Source: Pseudofrankia saprophytica
GTDB lineage: Bacteria > Actinomycetota > Actinomycetes > Frankiales > Frankiaceae
DNA length: 64,000 bases
NCBI RefSeq assembly: GCF_000235425.2
Contig: NZ_KI912266.1
Location: 7,572,866 to 7,636,865 of the forward strand
Reading direction: 5' to 3'
The notes under the pieces were generated by a model. It worked only from the letters and a program-made list of their open reading frames with translations, did not search any database and was not told where the DNA came from. Positions 7,660-17,540 of this stretch are shown here, piece after piece. Position 1 is the first letter of the stretch. Each line of letters begins with the position of its first letter. A program made the translations under genes and the position numbers.

Positions 7660-8424
7660 TCAGGCGGTGGCGGGTGGCTCACGCGGCGGCGGGCGGCGAC
7701 CCTCACGGATCGCGTCGGCGAGCTCCCCGATCGCCCAGGTGATCGCCCTGGTGGCCTGCTCGCCGTCGAACTGCCAGGCCGTCAGCAGCCGCTGGTAGGA
7801 CGGCACGCTCCACAGCACGTCGAGCATGGCCGCGGCCATCCGCCGTTCCTCGTCGCCCCAGTCCGCGGCCGGCCCCGCGACCGCGCCGATGACGGCCTCC
7901 CGGCGGACCGCGTCCGCCTCCACCAGTGTCGGCTGAGACGGCGTCTCGTCGCTCCACCGCGTGACCGCGTACGACGGCAGCGTCGCGAACAGCCGCGCGC
8001 TGATCGGGCCCATCCCGTCGAGGCTGAGCCCCTCGTAGCTGATCCCCGACTCCTCGCCGAGGCGGCGCATGACGGCGTCGTGCAGCTCCCGCTCGGTGGC
8101 GAAGTACCGGTAGACGGTGCGCTCCCCCACGCCGGCGCGCTCGGCGACGGCGCGGAAGGTCAGTCCCTTCCAGTCCCACGTGGTGAACTCGTGCACCAGC
8201 TCGGACCCGGCGGCGAGAATGCGATCTCGCGTCCGCGCCGCGCGCTCGCGCCGCAGCGGGCTGTCGTAGCGGCGGCGGCCGCGGCCCGCCGCCGCGTCGT
8301 CGCCGACGTCGCCGACGTCGCGGGGCTCCGGGTCGGGCGTCGTCTCCGGTCGCCCGTCGAGCCGGTCGTCACCCACCTGCCCGCCCGCCTCCTCATTGGG
8401 TGTTGCCGGGACGCTGGTATTCAT
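7660..8424 (-). CDS. TetR/AcrR family transcriptional regulator
   Basis: A 254-residue regulator. About 55 low-complexity, Asp/Gly/Pro/Arg-rich residues precede a TetR helix-turn-helix (TFRAVAERAGVGERTVYRYFATERELHDAV, given here as TFRAVAERAGVGERT then VYRYF). The C-terminal domain is helical. It is divergent from the sulfotransferase operon, which is the natural candidate target. The ATG at 8424 is used. A later start would remove the unusual N-terminal extension and is possible. Confidence 0.85.
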   Translation of the reverse strand: MNTSVPATPNEEAGGQVGDDRLDGRPETTPDPEPRDVGDVGDDAAAGRGRRRYDSPLRRERAARTRDRILAAGSELVHEFTTWDWKGLTFRAVAERAGVGERTVYRYFATERELHDAVMRRLGEESGISYEGLSLDGMGPISARLFATLPSYAVTRWSDETPSQPTLVEADAVRREAVIGAVAGPAADWGDEERRMAAAMLDVLWSVPSYQRLLTAWQFDGEQATRAITWAIGELADAIREGRRPPPREPPATA

Positions 8425-8586
8425 GGCACCCTACTGTCACGAAATAGGCCGGGCCAGCCGGCCGACCGTTCTCACCCATACACGGTCCCCACTCCCCCGC
8501 GCGGCACCGGCCACCCACCAGGCGGGCGCCGACCGTGCCCACGTATCCGTAGGGCGTGGGAGTGGCCGCGAGAAGGGAGCGCTCAC

Positions 8587-9753
8587 GTGCGATTAGCCGA
8601 CGGCCTCATCGACGAGGCACGCACCTCGACCGGTCTCGACGACTTCGGCGGTGACTCCTTCCGAGAGGGCCTGGAGCGGGTCACCCAGGCCCTGGAGACC
8701 GAGGCCCAGCTCAACGCGACCGGCCAGGCCGCGCTGCGCGGCATGATGCTCGGGGCGCTCCGGACCCGGCTGCACATCGAGCAGTGGTACAAGGACCATC
8801 CCGAGACCGACGATGCGCCGATCATCGGGCCGCTCATCGCCCTCGGCCTTCCCCGGACCGGCTCGACCGCGCTGGCGGGCCTGCTCGCCGAGGACCCGGA
8901 CATCCGGTACCTGCGCCGCTGGGAGGCCACCGAGCTCGTCCCGCCGCCGGCGTCGGTGCGGGAGTCCCCCGACCCGCGGCTGCTGCGCCAGATCGAGGTC
9001 CAGTCCCGGCGCACCGAGCTCGACAAGGCTCTCGTCCCGTCCTTCCCCGACGGCCCGCAGGAATGCCACGAGCTGATGCTCCTGGACTTCAAGGTGCACT
9101 ACTTCGAGTGCTTCGCCCACGTCCCCTCCTACGCCGCCTGGCTGCTGGACGCGGATCTCACCGAGACGTTCCGGTACATGCGTCGGGCACTGAAGTACCT
9201 GCAGTGGGGCCAGCCCGCGAAGCCGTGGCGGCTGAAGAACCCCAACCACCTCGCCCACCTGGTCGACATCGACAGAGCCTTCCCCGAGGCCAGGTTCGTG
9301 ATGACCCACCGCGACCCGACCGAGGTCCTGGTCTCGGTCTGCGACGTCTACGCCAACGTCGCGCTGCGGTTCAACGACACCGTCGACAGGCACTACATCG
9401 GCACGCTGAACACCACGGTCCTGGCGACTGGAATGGACCGGACGCTGGCGTTCCGCGACGACGGCAACTCCCACCGGTTCCACGACATCGACTTCAGGGC
9501 CATGCAGCGCGACCCGATCGGCGAGATCCGCGGCCTCTACGACTGGCTCGGCCAGCCGGTCACACCGGCGTTCGAGGAGAACATGCGCCGCTGGTGGAAG
9601 GAGAACTCCGAGGACCGCGTGCGCGTCAAGCACTCCGACCCCGCCGACTACGGACTCGACCTCGACACCATCCGGCCGCTGTTCGCGGAGTACACCGCCC
9701 GTGCGGGGCGTTGGACCAGCCACGGTCAGCCCACCGACGCCGGCACGAGCTAG
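8587..9753 (+). CDS. PAPS-dependent sulfotransferase family protein
   Basis: This 388-residue protein of the Sulfotransfer_3 type should transfer sulfate from PAPS to an unknown small molecule or lipid. The 5'-phosphosulfate-binding loop is GLPRTGST (residues 87-94). The 3'-phosphate-binding region is in FVMTHRDPTEVLVSVCDVY. GTG 8587 follows GAAGGGAG at a normal distance. An upstream in-frame extension lies in the divergent TetR gene and is rejected. The next three genes follow closely and two of them make PAPS, which strongly supports the assignment. Confidence 0.88.
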   Translation: MRLADGLIDEARTSTGLDDFGGDSFREGLERVTQALETEAQLNATGQAALRGMMLGALRTRLHIEQWYKDHPETDDAPIIGPLIALGLPRTGSTALAGLLAEDPDIRYLRRWEATELVPPPASVRESPDPRLLRQIEVQSRRTELDKALVPSFPDGPQECHELMLLDFKVHYFECFAHVPSYAAWLLDADLTETFRYMRRALKYLQWGQPAKPWRLKNPNHLAHLVDIDRAFPEARFVMTHRDPTEVLVSVCDVYANVALRFNDTVDRHYIGTLNTTVLATGMDRTLAFRDDGNSHRFHDIDFRAMQRDPIGEIRGLYDWLGQPVTPAFEENMRRWWKENSEDRVRVKHSDPADYGLDLDTIRPLFAEYTARAGRWTSHGQPTDAGTS

Positions 9754-9769
9754 GAAGGACACGATCTCC

Positions 9770-10807
9770 ATGGCGATAGACCTCAGCGGTGGCCTGCCCG
9801 TCGAGCGGGAGTTCTTCTTTCCCTCCCGGCCGGAGAATCCCGAGATGCGGGACTCGGCGAGCTTCTGGGTGACGGACGACAAGGGCGAGATCGGGCTGCC
9901 CCGGTTCGGGATCGAGGCCGTCGCGTCCAGCTGGGACACGCACGTCGTCACGCTCAACGTGGTGTTCGCCGACGGCCGGGTGTATCGGCTGCGCAGCCCC
10001 GGTGCGGCGCGTTCGCCGTTCAACGCCGCCGGGCAGCCCGCGATCCTGGGGGCCGGCGGGCTGGCGTTCGAGGTGATCGAGCCATACCGGCGGTGGCGGA
10101 TGACCTACGACGGCCCGGCGATCGAGACGACGTCACAGGCGTTGGTGGAGGGCAGGCAGGACGGCCCGACGGTCGACCTGCGGGTCGAGGTCGAGACCAC
10201 GATGGCCGTGCCGCCCTGGGAGCAGGGCTCGCTGCGCGCCGACGCGGCCGAGCAGCTGAAGAACACCAGCGACGGCGACATGATGGGCCACGGGCCCCGT
10301 ATCGAGCAGTTGTTCACCGCGACGGGTGTCGTCGAGGTGCCGGGTGAGGAGAAGACCTTCACCGGATCCGGGTTGCGGATCAAGCGGCAGGGGGTTCGCC
10401 ACCTGGAGGAGTTCCGGGGCCACACGTGGCAGTCGGCGGTGTTCCCGAGCGGGCGGGGGTTCGGGTACATCACCTACCCTCCGCACCCGGATGGCCGCGA
10501 GGTGTTCAACGAGGGGTTCCTGTATCTGGGTGAGGGGAAGCTCATTCCGGCGCGTGTGGTCGAGGCTCCGTGGCTGCGGCGGCTGGTACCGTCGGGCGAC
10601 CCGGTCCCGGTGGTGTTCGAGTCGGAGTTGGGGATCACCCGTATCGAGGGTGTGACCGTGAACACCACCCACGACACGGTCCACCGGCCGGAGCTGCCGA
10701 ACTTCCCGGTGCTGTTTCAGGGCGAGTGCAGGTACTCGTGGGACGGAGAGGAGACCTACGGCATGCTCGAACGGTCTACTGTGCGCGACCAGATCCAGTG
10801 GGCATGA
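9770..10807 (+). CDS. Uncharacterised protein of the sulfation operon
   Basis: This 345-residue soluble protein has no signal peptide or membrane segment. It is rich in beta-strand-like segments and aromatic residues, and vaguely resembles the AttH/CrtC lipocalin-like family. That resemblance is weak and I do not assign a reaction. It lies 16 bases after the sulfotransferase and overlaps cysD by four bases (ATGA), so it is made with the sulfation enzymes. A role in handling or modifying the sulfate acceptor is a guess. Confidence 0.75.
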   Translation: MAIDLSGGLPVEREFFFPSRPENPEMRDSASFWVTDDKGEIGLPRFGIEAVASSWDTHVVTLNVVFADGRVYRLRSPGAARSPFNAAGQPAILGAGGLAFEVIEPYRRWRMTYDGPAIETTSQALVEGRQDGPTVDLRVEVETTMAVPPWEQGSLRADAAEQLKNTSDGDMMGHGPRIEQLFTATGVVEVPGEEKTFTGSGLRIKRQGVRHLEEFRGHTWQSAVFPSGRGFGYITYPPHPDGREVFNEGFLYLGEGKLIPARVVEAPWLRRLVPSGDPVPVVFESELGITRIEGVTVNTTHDTVHRPELPNFPVLFQGECRYSWDGEETYGMLERSTVRDQIQWA

Positions 10808-11751
10808 GCGCGCCGACCGACGGTGGTATCCGGGGCCCGCTCCCGAGCACCACTCGCCTAAGCCACCTGCAGCGCCTCGAGGCGGAGAGCATCCAGATCT
10901 TCCGGGAGGCCGTCTCGGAGAGCGAGCGGCCGGTGATGCTGTATTCGGTGGGCAAGGACAGCGCGGTGATGCTGCACCTGGCGAGGAAGGCGTTCTACCC
11001 GTCGAAGCCGCCGTTCCCGTTGTTGCACGTCGACACGACGTGGAAGTTCAAGGCGATGTACGAGTTCCGCGACACGCTGGTCACGGACCTGGGCCTGGAC
11101 CTGTTGGTCCACCAGAACCCGGAGGCACTGGCGCGGGGCATCAACCCGTTCGACCACGGCTCCGCGGCGCACACCGACATCTGGAAGACCGAGGGCCTCA
11201 AGCAGGCGCTGGACAAATACGGCTTCGACCTCGCGTTCGGTGGGGCGCGTCGGGATGAGGAGAAGTCCCGGGCCAAGGAGCGGGTTTTCTCGATCCGCTC
11301 CGCGGCGCATCGGTGGGATCCCAAGCAACAGCGCCCCGAGTTGTGGCGGTTGTACAACGCGCGCAAGGGGCCGGGCCAGTCGGTGCGGGTGTTCCCGCTG
11401 TCGAACTGGACCGAGCTGGATATCTGGCTCTACATCCACCACGAGAACATCCCGATCGTCCCGCTGTACTTCGCCGCGCCGCGGCCGGTCGTCGAGCGCG
11501 ACGGCACGTTGATCATGGTCGATGACGAGCGGATGCGGCTGGCGCCGGGCGAGGTGCCCGAGCAGCGCGAAGTCCGGTTCCGCACGCTGGGCTGCTACCC
11601 GCTGACCGGGGCGGTGGAAAGCTCCGCGACGACGCTGACCGAGATCATCCAGGAAATGCTGCTCACGACCAGTTCGGAACGCCAGGGCCGGGTCATCGAC
11701 CACGACTCGTCGGGGTCCATGGAGAAGAAGAAGCAAGAGGGGTACTTCTGA
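10804..11751 (+). CDS. cysD: Sulfate adenylyltransferase subunit 2
   Basis: This 315-residue CysD is the ATP-sulfurylase subunit that makes adenosine 5'-phosphosulfate from ATP and sulfate together with CysN. The PP-loop [10 protein letters not shown] is clear, and downstream blocks ([51 protein letters not shown]) match the family. The start overlaps the previous stop by four bases. It lies in the same operon as CysNC and the sulfotransferase. No assimilatory reductase genes are nearby, so the APS/PAPS made here is probably dedicated to sulfation. Confidence 0.95.
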   Translation: MSAPTDGGIRGPLPSTTRLSHLQRLEAESIQIFREAVSESERPVMLYSVGKDSAVMLHLARKAFYPSKPPFPLLHVDTTWKFKAMYEFRDTLVTDLGLDLLVHQNPEALARGINPFDHGSAAHTDIWKTEGLKQALDKYGFDLAFGGARRDEEKSRAKERVFSIRSAAHRWDPKQQRPELWRLYNARKGPGQSVRVFPLSNWTELDIWLYIHHENIPIVPLYFAAPRPVVERDGTLIMVDDERMRLAPGEVPEQREVRFRTLGCYPLTGAVESSATTLTEIIQEMLLTTSSERQGRVIDHDSSGSMEKKKQEGYF

Positions 11752-11767
11752 TGGCGGGTGAGCGGTA

Positions 11768-13690
11768 GTGGCGCACGCGGCGGGCGACCTCGTCGCCACC
11801 GACATCGAGGAGTACCTACGCCAGCACGAGAACAAGTCGATGCTGCGGTTCATCACCTGCGGCAGCGTCGACGACGGTAAGAGCACGCTGATCGGCCGGT
11901 TGCTCTACGACTCGAAGCTGGTGTTCTCCGACCACCTGGCGGCGCTGGAGTCCGACTCGAAGAAGGTCGGCACGCAGGGCGGTGAACTGGACTTCGCGCT
12001 GCTCGTCGACGGCCTGGCGGCCGAGCGCGAGCAGGGCATCACGATCGACGTCGCCTACCGGTTCTTCTCCACCGAGCACCGCAAGTTCATCGTCGCCGAC
12101 ACCCCGGGCCACGAGCAGTACACCCGCAACATGGTCACCGGCGCGTCCACGGCCGACCTCGCGGTGATCCTGATCGACGCCCGCAAGGGCGTGCTCACCC
12201 AGACCCGCCGCCACAGCTACCTGGTCTCCCTGCTCGGCATTCGCCACGTGGTGCTCGCCGTCAACAAGCTCGACCTCGTCGACTACTCGAAGGACGTCTT
12301 CGACGCCATCGAGGCCGACTACCGCGCCTTCGCGGAGAAGATCGGGCTGACCGACATCGCCTGCATACCCCTGTCGGCGCTGCGCGGCGACAACATCACC
12401 GAGCCGAGCCCGAACATCCCGTGGTACACCGGCCCGACCCTGGTCGGGCACCTGGAGACCGTCGAGGTCGCAGGCGGCCAGGCCGGCGGGCCGTTCCGGC
12501 TGCCGGTCCAGTGGGTCAACCGGCCGGACCTGGACTTCCGCGGCTTCTCCGGCCAGGTCACCGGTGGCACGGTCCGCCCGGGCGACCGGGTCCGCATCGT
12601 CCCGGCGGGCACCGAGAGCACCGTCGACCGGATCGTCACCGCCGACGGCGATCTGGCCGAGGCCATCGCCGGCCAGTCGGTCACGATCACCCTTACCGAC
12701 GAGGTGGACGTGAGCCGCGGCGACGTGCTCGCCGCCGCGAGCGACCCGCCGGCCGTCGCCGACCAGTTCGAGTGCCACCTGGTGTGGATGAGCGACGAGC
12801 CGATGCTGCCAGGCCGGTCCTACCTGCTCAAGCTCGGCACCCGCACCGTCGGCGCGACCGTCGCCCAGCCCAAATACAAGATCAACGTCAACACGCTGGA
12901 ACACACCGCGGCCCGCACGCTGGAGCTCAACGAGATCGGCGTCGCGAACCTCAACCTGGACCGGCGGATCGCGTTCGACCCCTACACGGTGAACCGCGAC
13001 ATGGGCGGTTTCGTCCTCATCGACCGGTTCACCAACGCCACCGTCGCCGCCGGCCTGCTGCACTTCGCGCTGCGCCGGTCCGACAACATCCACTGGCAGG
13101 CCGTGGAGGTGAACAAGGCGGCGCGGGCCGCGGCCAAGGGCCAGCGTCCGGCGGTCGTCTGGTTCACCGGCCTGTCCGGCGCCGGCAAGTCCACCATCGC
13201 GAACCTCGTCGAGAAGAAGCTCCACGACGAGGGCCACCACACCTACCTCCTCGACGGCGACAACGTCCGCCACGGCCTGAACAAGGACCTCGGCTTCACC
13301 GAGGCCGACCGCGTCGAGAACATCCGCCGCATCGCCGAGGTCGCCCGGCTCATGGCCGACGCCGGACTCATCGTGCTCACGTCGTTCATCTCGCCGTTCC
13401 GCGCCGAACGCCAACTCGCCCGCGGGCTCCTCGACGACGGCGAGTTCGTCGAGGTCTTCGTCGACACACCGCTCGAGGTGGCCGAGTCCCGCGACCGCAA
13501 GGGCCTCTACGCCAAGGCCCGCCGCGGCGAGCTCACCAACTTCACCGGCATCGACTCCCCCTACGAACCGCCCATCCACCCCGAACTCCACCTCGACGCC
13601 TCCGGCGCCGTCACCCCCGAGGCAAGCGCCGAACAGGTCGTCAGCTACCTCCGCGAGACCGGCCTGCTCACCCCGCCGCCGGCCCCATAG
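11768..13690 (+). CDS. cysNC: Bifunctional sulfate adenylyltransferase subunit 1 / APS kinase
   Basis: This 640-residue fusion contains a CysN GTPase (P-loop GSVDDGKST at 32-40, [20 protein letters not shown]) with elongation-factor-like beta-barrels. A CysC APS kinase domain follows (P-loop GLSGAGKST at 468-476, [23 protein letters not shown]). It drives APS synthesis by GTP hydrolysis and phosphorylates APS to PAPS. GTG 11768 touches a five-codon frame that begins inside the cysD stop. A strong hairpin follows the gene. The fused form is well known in actinobacteria. Confidence 0.95.
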   Translation: MAHAAGDLVATDIEEYLRQHENKSMLRFITCGSVDDGKSTLIGRLLYDSKLVFSDHLAALESDSKKVGTQGGELDFALLVDGLAAEREQGITIDVAYRFFSTEHRKFIVADTPGHEQYTRNMVTGASTADLAVILIDARKGVLTQTRRHSYLVSLLGIRHVVLAVNKLDLVDYSKDVFDAIEADYRAFAEKIGLTDIACIPLSALRGDNITEPSPNIPWYTGPTLVGHLETVEVAGGQAGGPFRLPVQWVNRPDLDFRGFSGQVTGGTVRPGDRVRIVPAGTESTVDRIVTADGDLAEAIAGQSVTITLTDEVDVSRGDVLAAASDPPAVADQFECHLVWMSDEPMLPGRSYLLKLGTRTVGATVAQPKYKINVNTLEHTAARTLELNEIGVANLNLDRRIAFDPYTVNRDMGGFVLIDRFTNATVAAGLLHFALRRSDNIHWQAVEVNKAARAAAKGQRPAVVWFTGLSGAGKSTIANLVEKKLHDEGHHTYLLDGDNVRHGLNKDLGFTEADRVENIRRIAEVARLMADAGLIVLTSFISPFRAERQLARGLLDDGEFVEVFVDTPLEVAESRDRKGLYAKARRGELTNFTGIDSPYEPPIHPELHLDASGAVTPEASAEQVVSYLRETGLLTPPPAP

Positions 13691-13708
13691 GCGGCGCTCG
13701 CGTCACCC

Positions 13709-13744
13709 GGGTCCGGGGCCGGCCCTTTCGGCCGCCCCGGACCC
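13709..13744. terminator. Strong bidirectional hairpin after cysNC
   Basis: GGGTCCGGGGCCGGCC and GGCCGCCCCGGACCC pair almost perfectly around a CTTTC loop, between the convergent ends of cysNC and ogt. There is no U-run, as is common in high-GC actinobacteria. Confidence 0.75.
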
Positions 13745-13755
13745 GAGCCCTGGGC

Positions 13756-14292
13756 TCACCACAACGTGCGGCGCACGTCCGTCCCGGCCGCGGCCGGGAC
13801 ACGGCTCCCCCCGAACGCCAGCAGGTGCCGCTTGCGGTCGAGGCCGCCGCCGTAGCCGGTCAGGTCGCCGGTGGACCCGACGACGCGGTGGCACGGCACG
13901 ATGATGCCGATCGGGTTGCGGCCGTTCGCGAGGCCGACGGCGCGCGCCGCACCCGGCCGACCGACGCGGTCGGCCAGCTCGCCATACGAGATGGTCCGCC
14001 CGTAGGGGATCTCGCGCAGCCCGGCCCACACGGCGCGCTGGAACTCGGTCCCGCGCGGGGCCAGCGGCAGGTCGAAGGCCGTCAGCTCCCCGTCGAAGTA
14101 GGCCCGCAGCTGGGCGACGACGTCGCCGAACGCGGCCGGGTCGCGATCCCCGAACGTCTCCGGCCCGGGACGATGCCGCTGCTGCTCCATGTACAGGCCG
14201 GCGAGCACGCCGTCGACGGCGACCAGGGTGAGGTCCCCGACCGGGCTGTCGACCACCGTGTGGGTCACGTGTGCTGACTGGTGGGCACGCAT
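13756..14292 (-). CDS. ogt: Methylated-DNA-[protein]-cysteine S-methyltransferase
   Basis: This 178-residue protein removes alkyl groups from O6-alkylguanine to its own cysteine. The active-site motif is IVPCHRVV with Cys134. The DNA-binding wing GLANGRNPIG and the Arg finger region AVGLANGR are present. Length is normal. AGGAAAG precedes the ATG. It lies 53 bases after the Ada-AlkA gene on the same strand, so the two probably form an alkylation-damage operon. The C-terminus is slightly longer than usual. Confidence 0.93.
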   Translation of the reverse strand: MRAHQSAHVTHTVVDSPVGDLTLVAVDGVLAGLYMEQQRHRPGPETFGDRDPAAFGDVVAQLRAYFDGELTAFDLPLAPRGTEFQRAVWAGLREIPYGRTISYGELADRVGRPGAARAVGLANGRNPIGIIVPCHRVVGSTGDLTGYGGGLDRKRHLLAFGGSRVPAAAGTDVRRTLW

Positions 14293-14345
14293 CTTCTTTC
14301 CTTCGGTCAGTCGGGCGGGTCAGTCGGATGGGTCGGTCAGTGGGG

Positions 14346-15842
14346 TCAGTCGGCCGGAAGCCGGTTGATGGGGTGGTCGCCGGTCGCCCAGAGGTACTGG
14401 ACCGCGTAGGCGCGCCACGGCCGCCAGGGCGCCGAGCGCTTCGTCAACGCCGCGGGCGTCGACGGCAGGCCGAGATCGCCCGCCGCGCGCCGCACACCGA
14501 GATCCGTGGCGGCGAACGCGTCCGGGTCGCCGAGCGCGCGCATCGCGACCATCTCGACCGTCCAGGGCCCGACGCCCGGCACCGCCGCGAGCTGCGCCCT
14601 CGCCCGCTCCCAGTCGCCACCGACATCCAGCTCCACGTCCCCCGCCGCGAGGGCGGTGACCAGCGCGCCCACGCCCGCCCGCCGGGACCGGGGCATCGCC
14701 AGCGTCTCCGGGTCCAGCTCGGCCAGCGCCGACGTGGTCGGGAACAGGTGGGTCAGCCCGCCGTCGGCGTCCTCGACGGGCTCGCCGTGTGCGGCCACCA
14801 GCCGCGCGGCGAGCGTTCGCGCGGCGGCCGTCGACACCTGCTGGCCCAGCACCGCGCGGATCGCGAACTCCGCCGGGTCGGTGGTGCGCGGGACCCGCCG
14901 GCCGGGGCTCTTGGCGACCAGCGGGGCCAATGCCTCGTCGGCGCCGAGCTGGGCGTCGACCGCGACCGGGTCGGCGTCCAGGTCGAGCAGCCACCGGCAC
15001 CGGTTGATCGCCGTCGTCAGGTCGCGCAGGTCGGACAGGGCCAGCCGGCACTCGATGTGCTCCGGCGCCGGGCGCAGTGCCACGACGGCATGTCCGTGCG
15101 GCAGCCGCAGCGTCCGGCGATAGGCGCCGTCGTGCCACTCCTCGATCCCCGGCACCGCCGTGGCCGCGAGGTGGCCGAACAGGTTGTCCGGGCACAGCGG
15201 GCGGCGGAACGGGAGCCGCACGACGATGGTGCCGGCCGTTCTCGTACCGGCCGTTCCGGTGCCCGGTGCTCCCGGCCCGTCGACGGCCTTCGCCCGCGTC
15301 CGCAGCTCGCTGGGCGCGAGCGCGAAGACCTCCTGAACCGTCTCGTTGAAGGCGCGCACGCTGGCGAAGCCAGCCGCGTACGCCAGGTCGGCCATCGGCA
15401 GCTTCGTGGTCTCGATCAGCAGGCGCGCGGTCTGCGCGCGCTGCGCACGGGCCAGGGCGAGCGGCCCCGCGCCCAGCTCCGCCATCAGCTGCCGTTCGAG
15501 CTGGCGGACGCTGTAGCCGAGCCGGTGGGCGAGCCCCGGCACGCCCTCGCGGTCGACGAGCCCGTCCGCGATCAGCCGCATCGCGCGGGCGACGAGGTCC
15601 GCGCGCTCGTTCCACTGTGGCGAGCCCGGCACGGCGCCCGGCCGGCAGCGTTTGCAGGCCCGGAAGCCCGCCTGCTGCGCCGCGGCGGCACTCGGGAAGA
15701 ACCGCATGTTCTCCGGCTTCGGCGGCGTCGCCGGGCAGCTGGGGCGGCAGTAGATCCCGGTGGTGAGCACAGCGGTGAAGAACCAGCCGTCGAAGCGCTC
15801 GTCCCGCGCCTGAACAGCCCGCACACACCGCTCAACGTCCAT
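14346..15842 (-). CDS. Ada-type sensor / AraC HTH / AlkA DNA-3-methyladenine glycosylase fusion
   Basis: This 498-residue protein has three parts. The first is a zinc methylphosphotriester sensor (GIYCRPSCPA ... ACKRCRP gives the four Cys). The second is an AraC-type helix-turn-helix (about 85-180). The third is an AlkA glycosylase with the helix-hairpin-helix PGVGPWTVEMVAMRAL and Asp in PDAFAATDLGV. It both senses alkylation and removes alkylated bases. ATG 15842 starts the conserved MDVERCVRAVQARDERFDGWF block. A longer in-frame reading to 16040 is built from repeats and is less likely. The 5' end is duplicated at 17541-17630. Confidence 0.9.
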   Translation of the reverse strand: MDVERCVRAVQARDERFDGWFFTAVLTTGIYCRPSCPATPPKPENMRFFPSAAAAQQAGFRACKRCRPGAVPGSPQWNERADLVARAMRLIADGLVDREGVPGLAHRLGYSVRQLERQLMAELGAGPLALARAQRAQTARLLIETTKLPMADLAYAAGFASVRAFNETVQEVFALAPSELRTRAKAVDGPGAPGTGTAGTRTAGTIVVRLPFRRPLCPDNLFGHLAATAVPGIEEWHDGAYRRTLRLPHGHAVVALRPAPEHIECRLALSDLRDLTTAINRCRWLLDLDADPVAVDAQLGADEALAPLVAKSPGRRVPRTTDPAEFAIRAVLGQQVSTAAARTLAARLVAAHGEPVEDADGGLTHLFPTTSALAELDPETLAMPRSRRAGVGALVTALAAGDVELDVGGDWERARAQLAAVPGVGPWTVEMVAMRALGDPDAFAATDLGVRRAAGDLGLPSTPAALTKRSAPWRPWRAYAVQYLWATGDHPINRLPAD

Positions 15843-15910
15843 GTACACACGTCTAGCCTGCTCGCCACCCGGCGCCAGGTCTCGCGGAAATACGACATGA
15901 CGGTGCGGCC
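15821..15910. repeat. 90-bp direct repeat, copy A (overlaps the Ada-AlkA start)
   Basis: This copy aligns without gaps to 17541-17630 with 10 mismatches (about 89% identity). It contains the first codons and upstream region of the Ada-AlkA gene. The two copies bracket the 1.6-kb patch that holds the orphan gene at 16701. Confidence 0.85.
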
Positions 15911-15948
15911 ACATCTGACACCAGCCGGCCCAGCCGGCCCAGCCGGCC

Positions 15949-15990
15949 TGGCTGCTGGCTGCTGGCTGCTGGCTGCTGGCTGCTGGCTGG
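15949..15990. repeat. Heptanucleotide tandem repeat
   Basis: Five TGGCTGC units and one variant (TGGCTGG) lie directly upstream of the Ada-AlkA gene, preceded by CAGCCGGCC repeats at about 15920-15948. Such a tract can change length by slippage and alter promoter spacing. Confidence 0.8.
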
Positions 15991-16700
15991 CAAGAATCGT
16001 GATCACATGGCCCCAGGTCGTACCCGTGGCCATCCGGCACTCCGCGTGAGGATCTCGTGGGGGCACATGCCCCCGACGCCGTCCTGGTGCGCTGTCCGGC
16101 AACGTCCGGCCGCCCTCACCAGGGAAGATCGCCATGTGTGTACTCACATCCGAGTTCCGGCGGGCCGTCAGCTCGGATTCCAGTACACATCTGCTGATCA
16201 AGCTCGTGGCGAGGCAGCACTACCGGACCGACTGCCGCGGACAACACACTGGTGCGCTGACCACGAGCGTGTACCGAGGTAGGTCAGGCGGCGTGTGATC
16301 GTGGTCGTCCCAGCGCGTTGTTGGCGCTCGCTGCGGATGCGGGCGCGTCCGCGGCATTGGGCGGCCAGGACGGTGGGGTGGCGCTGGGGTGCCCAGCCGC
16401 CAGTCAGTACCGCCTTCACCAACGTGCGGCCCTTGATCACCGCCGACGTGCTGCCAGCGTCGTGATTTCGGCAGATTCACGACGACGGCAACACGTCCGC
16501 GCGGATCTTTCGGGGCGAACGTCTGAGACCCACAGGACGGGCACCGAAATGACCGACGTCAGCCCATGGTGTCGATCATGAGACGCCACGCCGCGCCTTA
16601 CACCCCAGATGCAGACACTGCCAGTTGACACTATCTGTACGATAGCTGCAGCGCGAATAGGGGGCGCCAAAATCGACGGGCAGAATGTCGAGGCGATTCG
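15991..16700. other. 710-bp stretch without a convincing gene
   Basis: No frame here has both a start signal and recognisable protein sequence. Codon-phase bias is weak and base composition is more mixed than in neighbouring genes, as in decayed accessory DNA. A GAGG just before 16701 serves the following gene. I could not identify a transposase remnant. Confidence 0.5.
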
Positions 16701-17420
16701 ATGTCAGGAAAATTTGACGAAGAGTTTGACCGGCGCGTTCGCGCAGCAAGAGAACGTCAGGATGAGGCGGCTCGGGCCGAGCACCTGCGGAAAGCCGCCG
16801 AGGGGCCGGCGCGCGCTCGACTAAAGGAAGAGAAAGCCAGGTTCATCGCGAGCCTGCCACCCGAGCTATCGGACCCTCACGCATATATTCAAGCTAGGGT
16901 GCAGAGGGTTCGCAACATCGCAGAACAAACGGCGCATCTAGCTACGGCCGGTGGCGATGCAGGCGTTCCGATTGTACTGACGAAACGTCGGCGGCGGACC
17001 GAGGCGATTCTCTCGGGGTGGGTCCTCGACACCTCGAAGACGGGGACGAGAGAATTCTACCCAGTCACGAATGGAGTAAGCACCGACTTACCGACAATAA
17101 ATGATATCTATCGAACGATCATATTGAGCAGCCACGGAATGCTGCTTGAGCACACCACCGAGACCCGATCTGGCGAAGGTTTTGGTTTTCACCCGTTCTA
17201 CGCGTACGGGAACCGGAACCCACTACCGCCCCTCTCTCTAATAGCTCCTGAACCGCAAGCCCTTGTCCGGTCGTTCCGGAGTAGCCGACCGATGAGCGAA
17301 CAGGAGGAGAGTTGGTTTGTGTGGCACATCCGAGACGCCTTTCTGCACCCGACGGTCGTCAGCACCGACTACATCGAAGATATTCTGGTGGAGTTTACTG
17401 CGCAGCATCTCGGGAGATAA
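16701..17420 (+). CDS. Hypothetical protein, AT-richer than surroundings
   Basis: A 239-residue protein of unknown family. Residues 1-50 are highly charged and probably helical or coiled-coil (DEEFDRRVRAARERQDEAAR). The remainder is mixed alpha/beta with aromatic patches (EGFGFHPFYAYG, EESWFVWHIRDAF). There is no signal peptide or membrane helix. Codon use is visibly less GC-biased (runs such as AATAAATGATATC near 17096), which suggests horizontal acquisition. It lies between the two 90-bp repeat copies and upstream of hipBA. I do not assign a function. Confidence 0.65.
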   Translation: MSGKFDEEFDRRVRAARERQDEAARAEHLRKAAEGPARARLKEEKARFIASLPPELSDPHAYIQARVQRVRNIAEQTAHLATAGGDAGVPIVLTKRRRRTEAILSGWVLDTSKTGTREFYPVTNGVSTDLPTINDIYRTIILSSHGMLLEHTTETRSGEGFGFHPFYAYGNRNPLPPLSLIAPEPQALVRSFRSSRPMSEQEESWFVWHIRDAFLHPTVVSTDYIEDILVEFTAQHLGR

Positions 17421-17540
17421 AGGGCCGACTGGGGTGTCACAGACGGCTGCCGCGATCCTTTGACCGCGCCCCGTACCTGGCCACACAGAGCTGAAATGCG
17501 ACTCCGCGAGGCTAGTCGCAAAACCCCTCGCGCAAAGCTC

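Noticed and set aside
11816-13591. A 591-codon frame opposite cysNC
   Set aside because: It is a mirror of a certain gene, with no motifs and no start signal.
15843-16040. Longer N-terminus for the Ada-AlkA protein
   Set aside because: The extra residues are encoded by the heptamer and CAGCCGGCC repeats and do not match the family. The conserved block begins at the ATG at 15842.
16198-16440. Possible transposase remnant
   Set aside because: Several short frames are open, but none shows a DDE or HTH motif or terminal inverted repeats.
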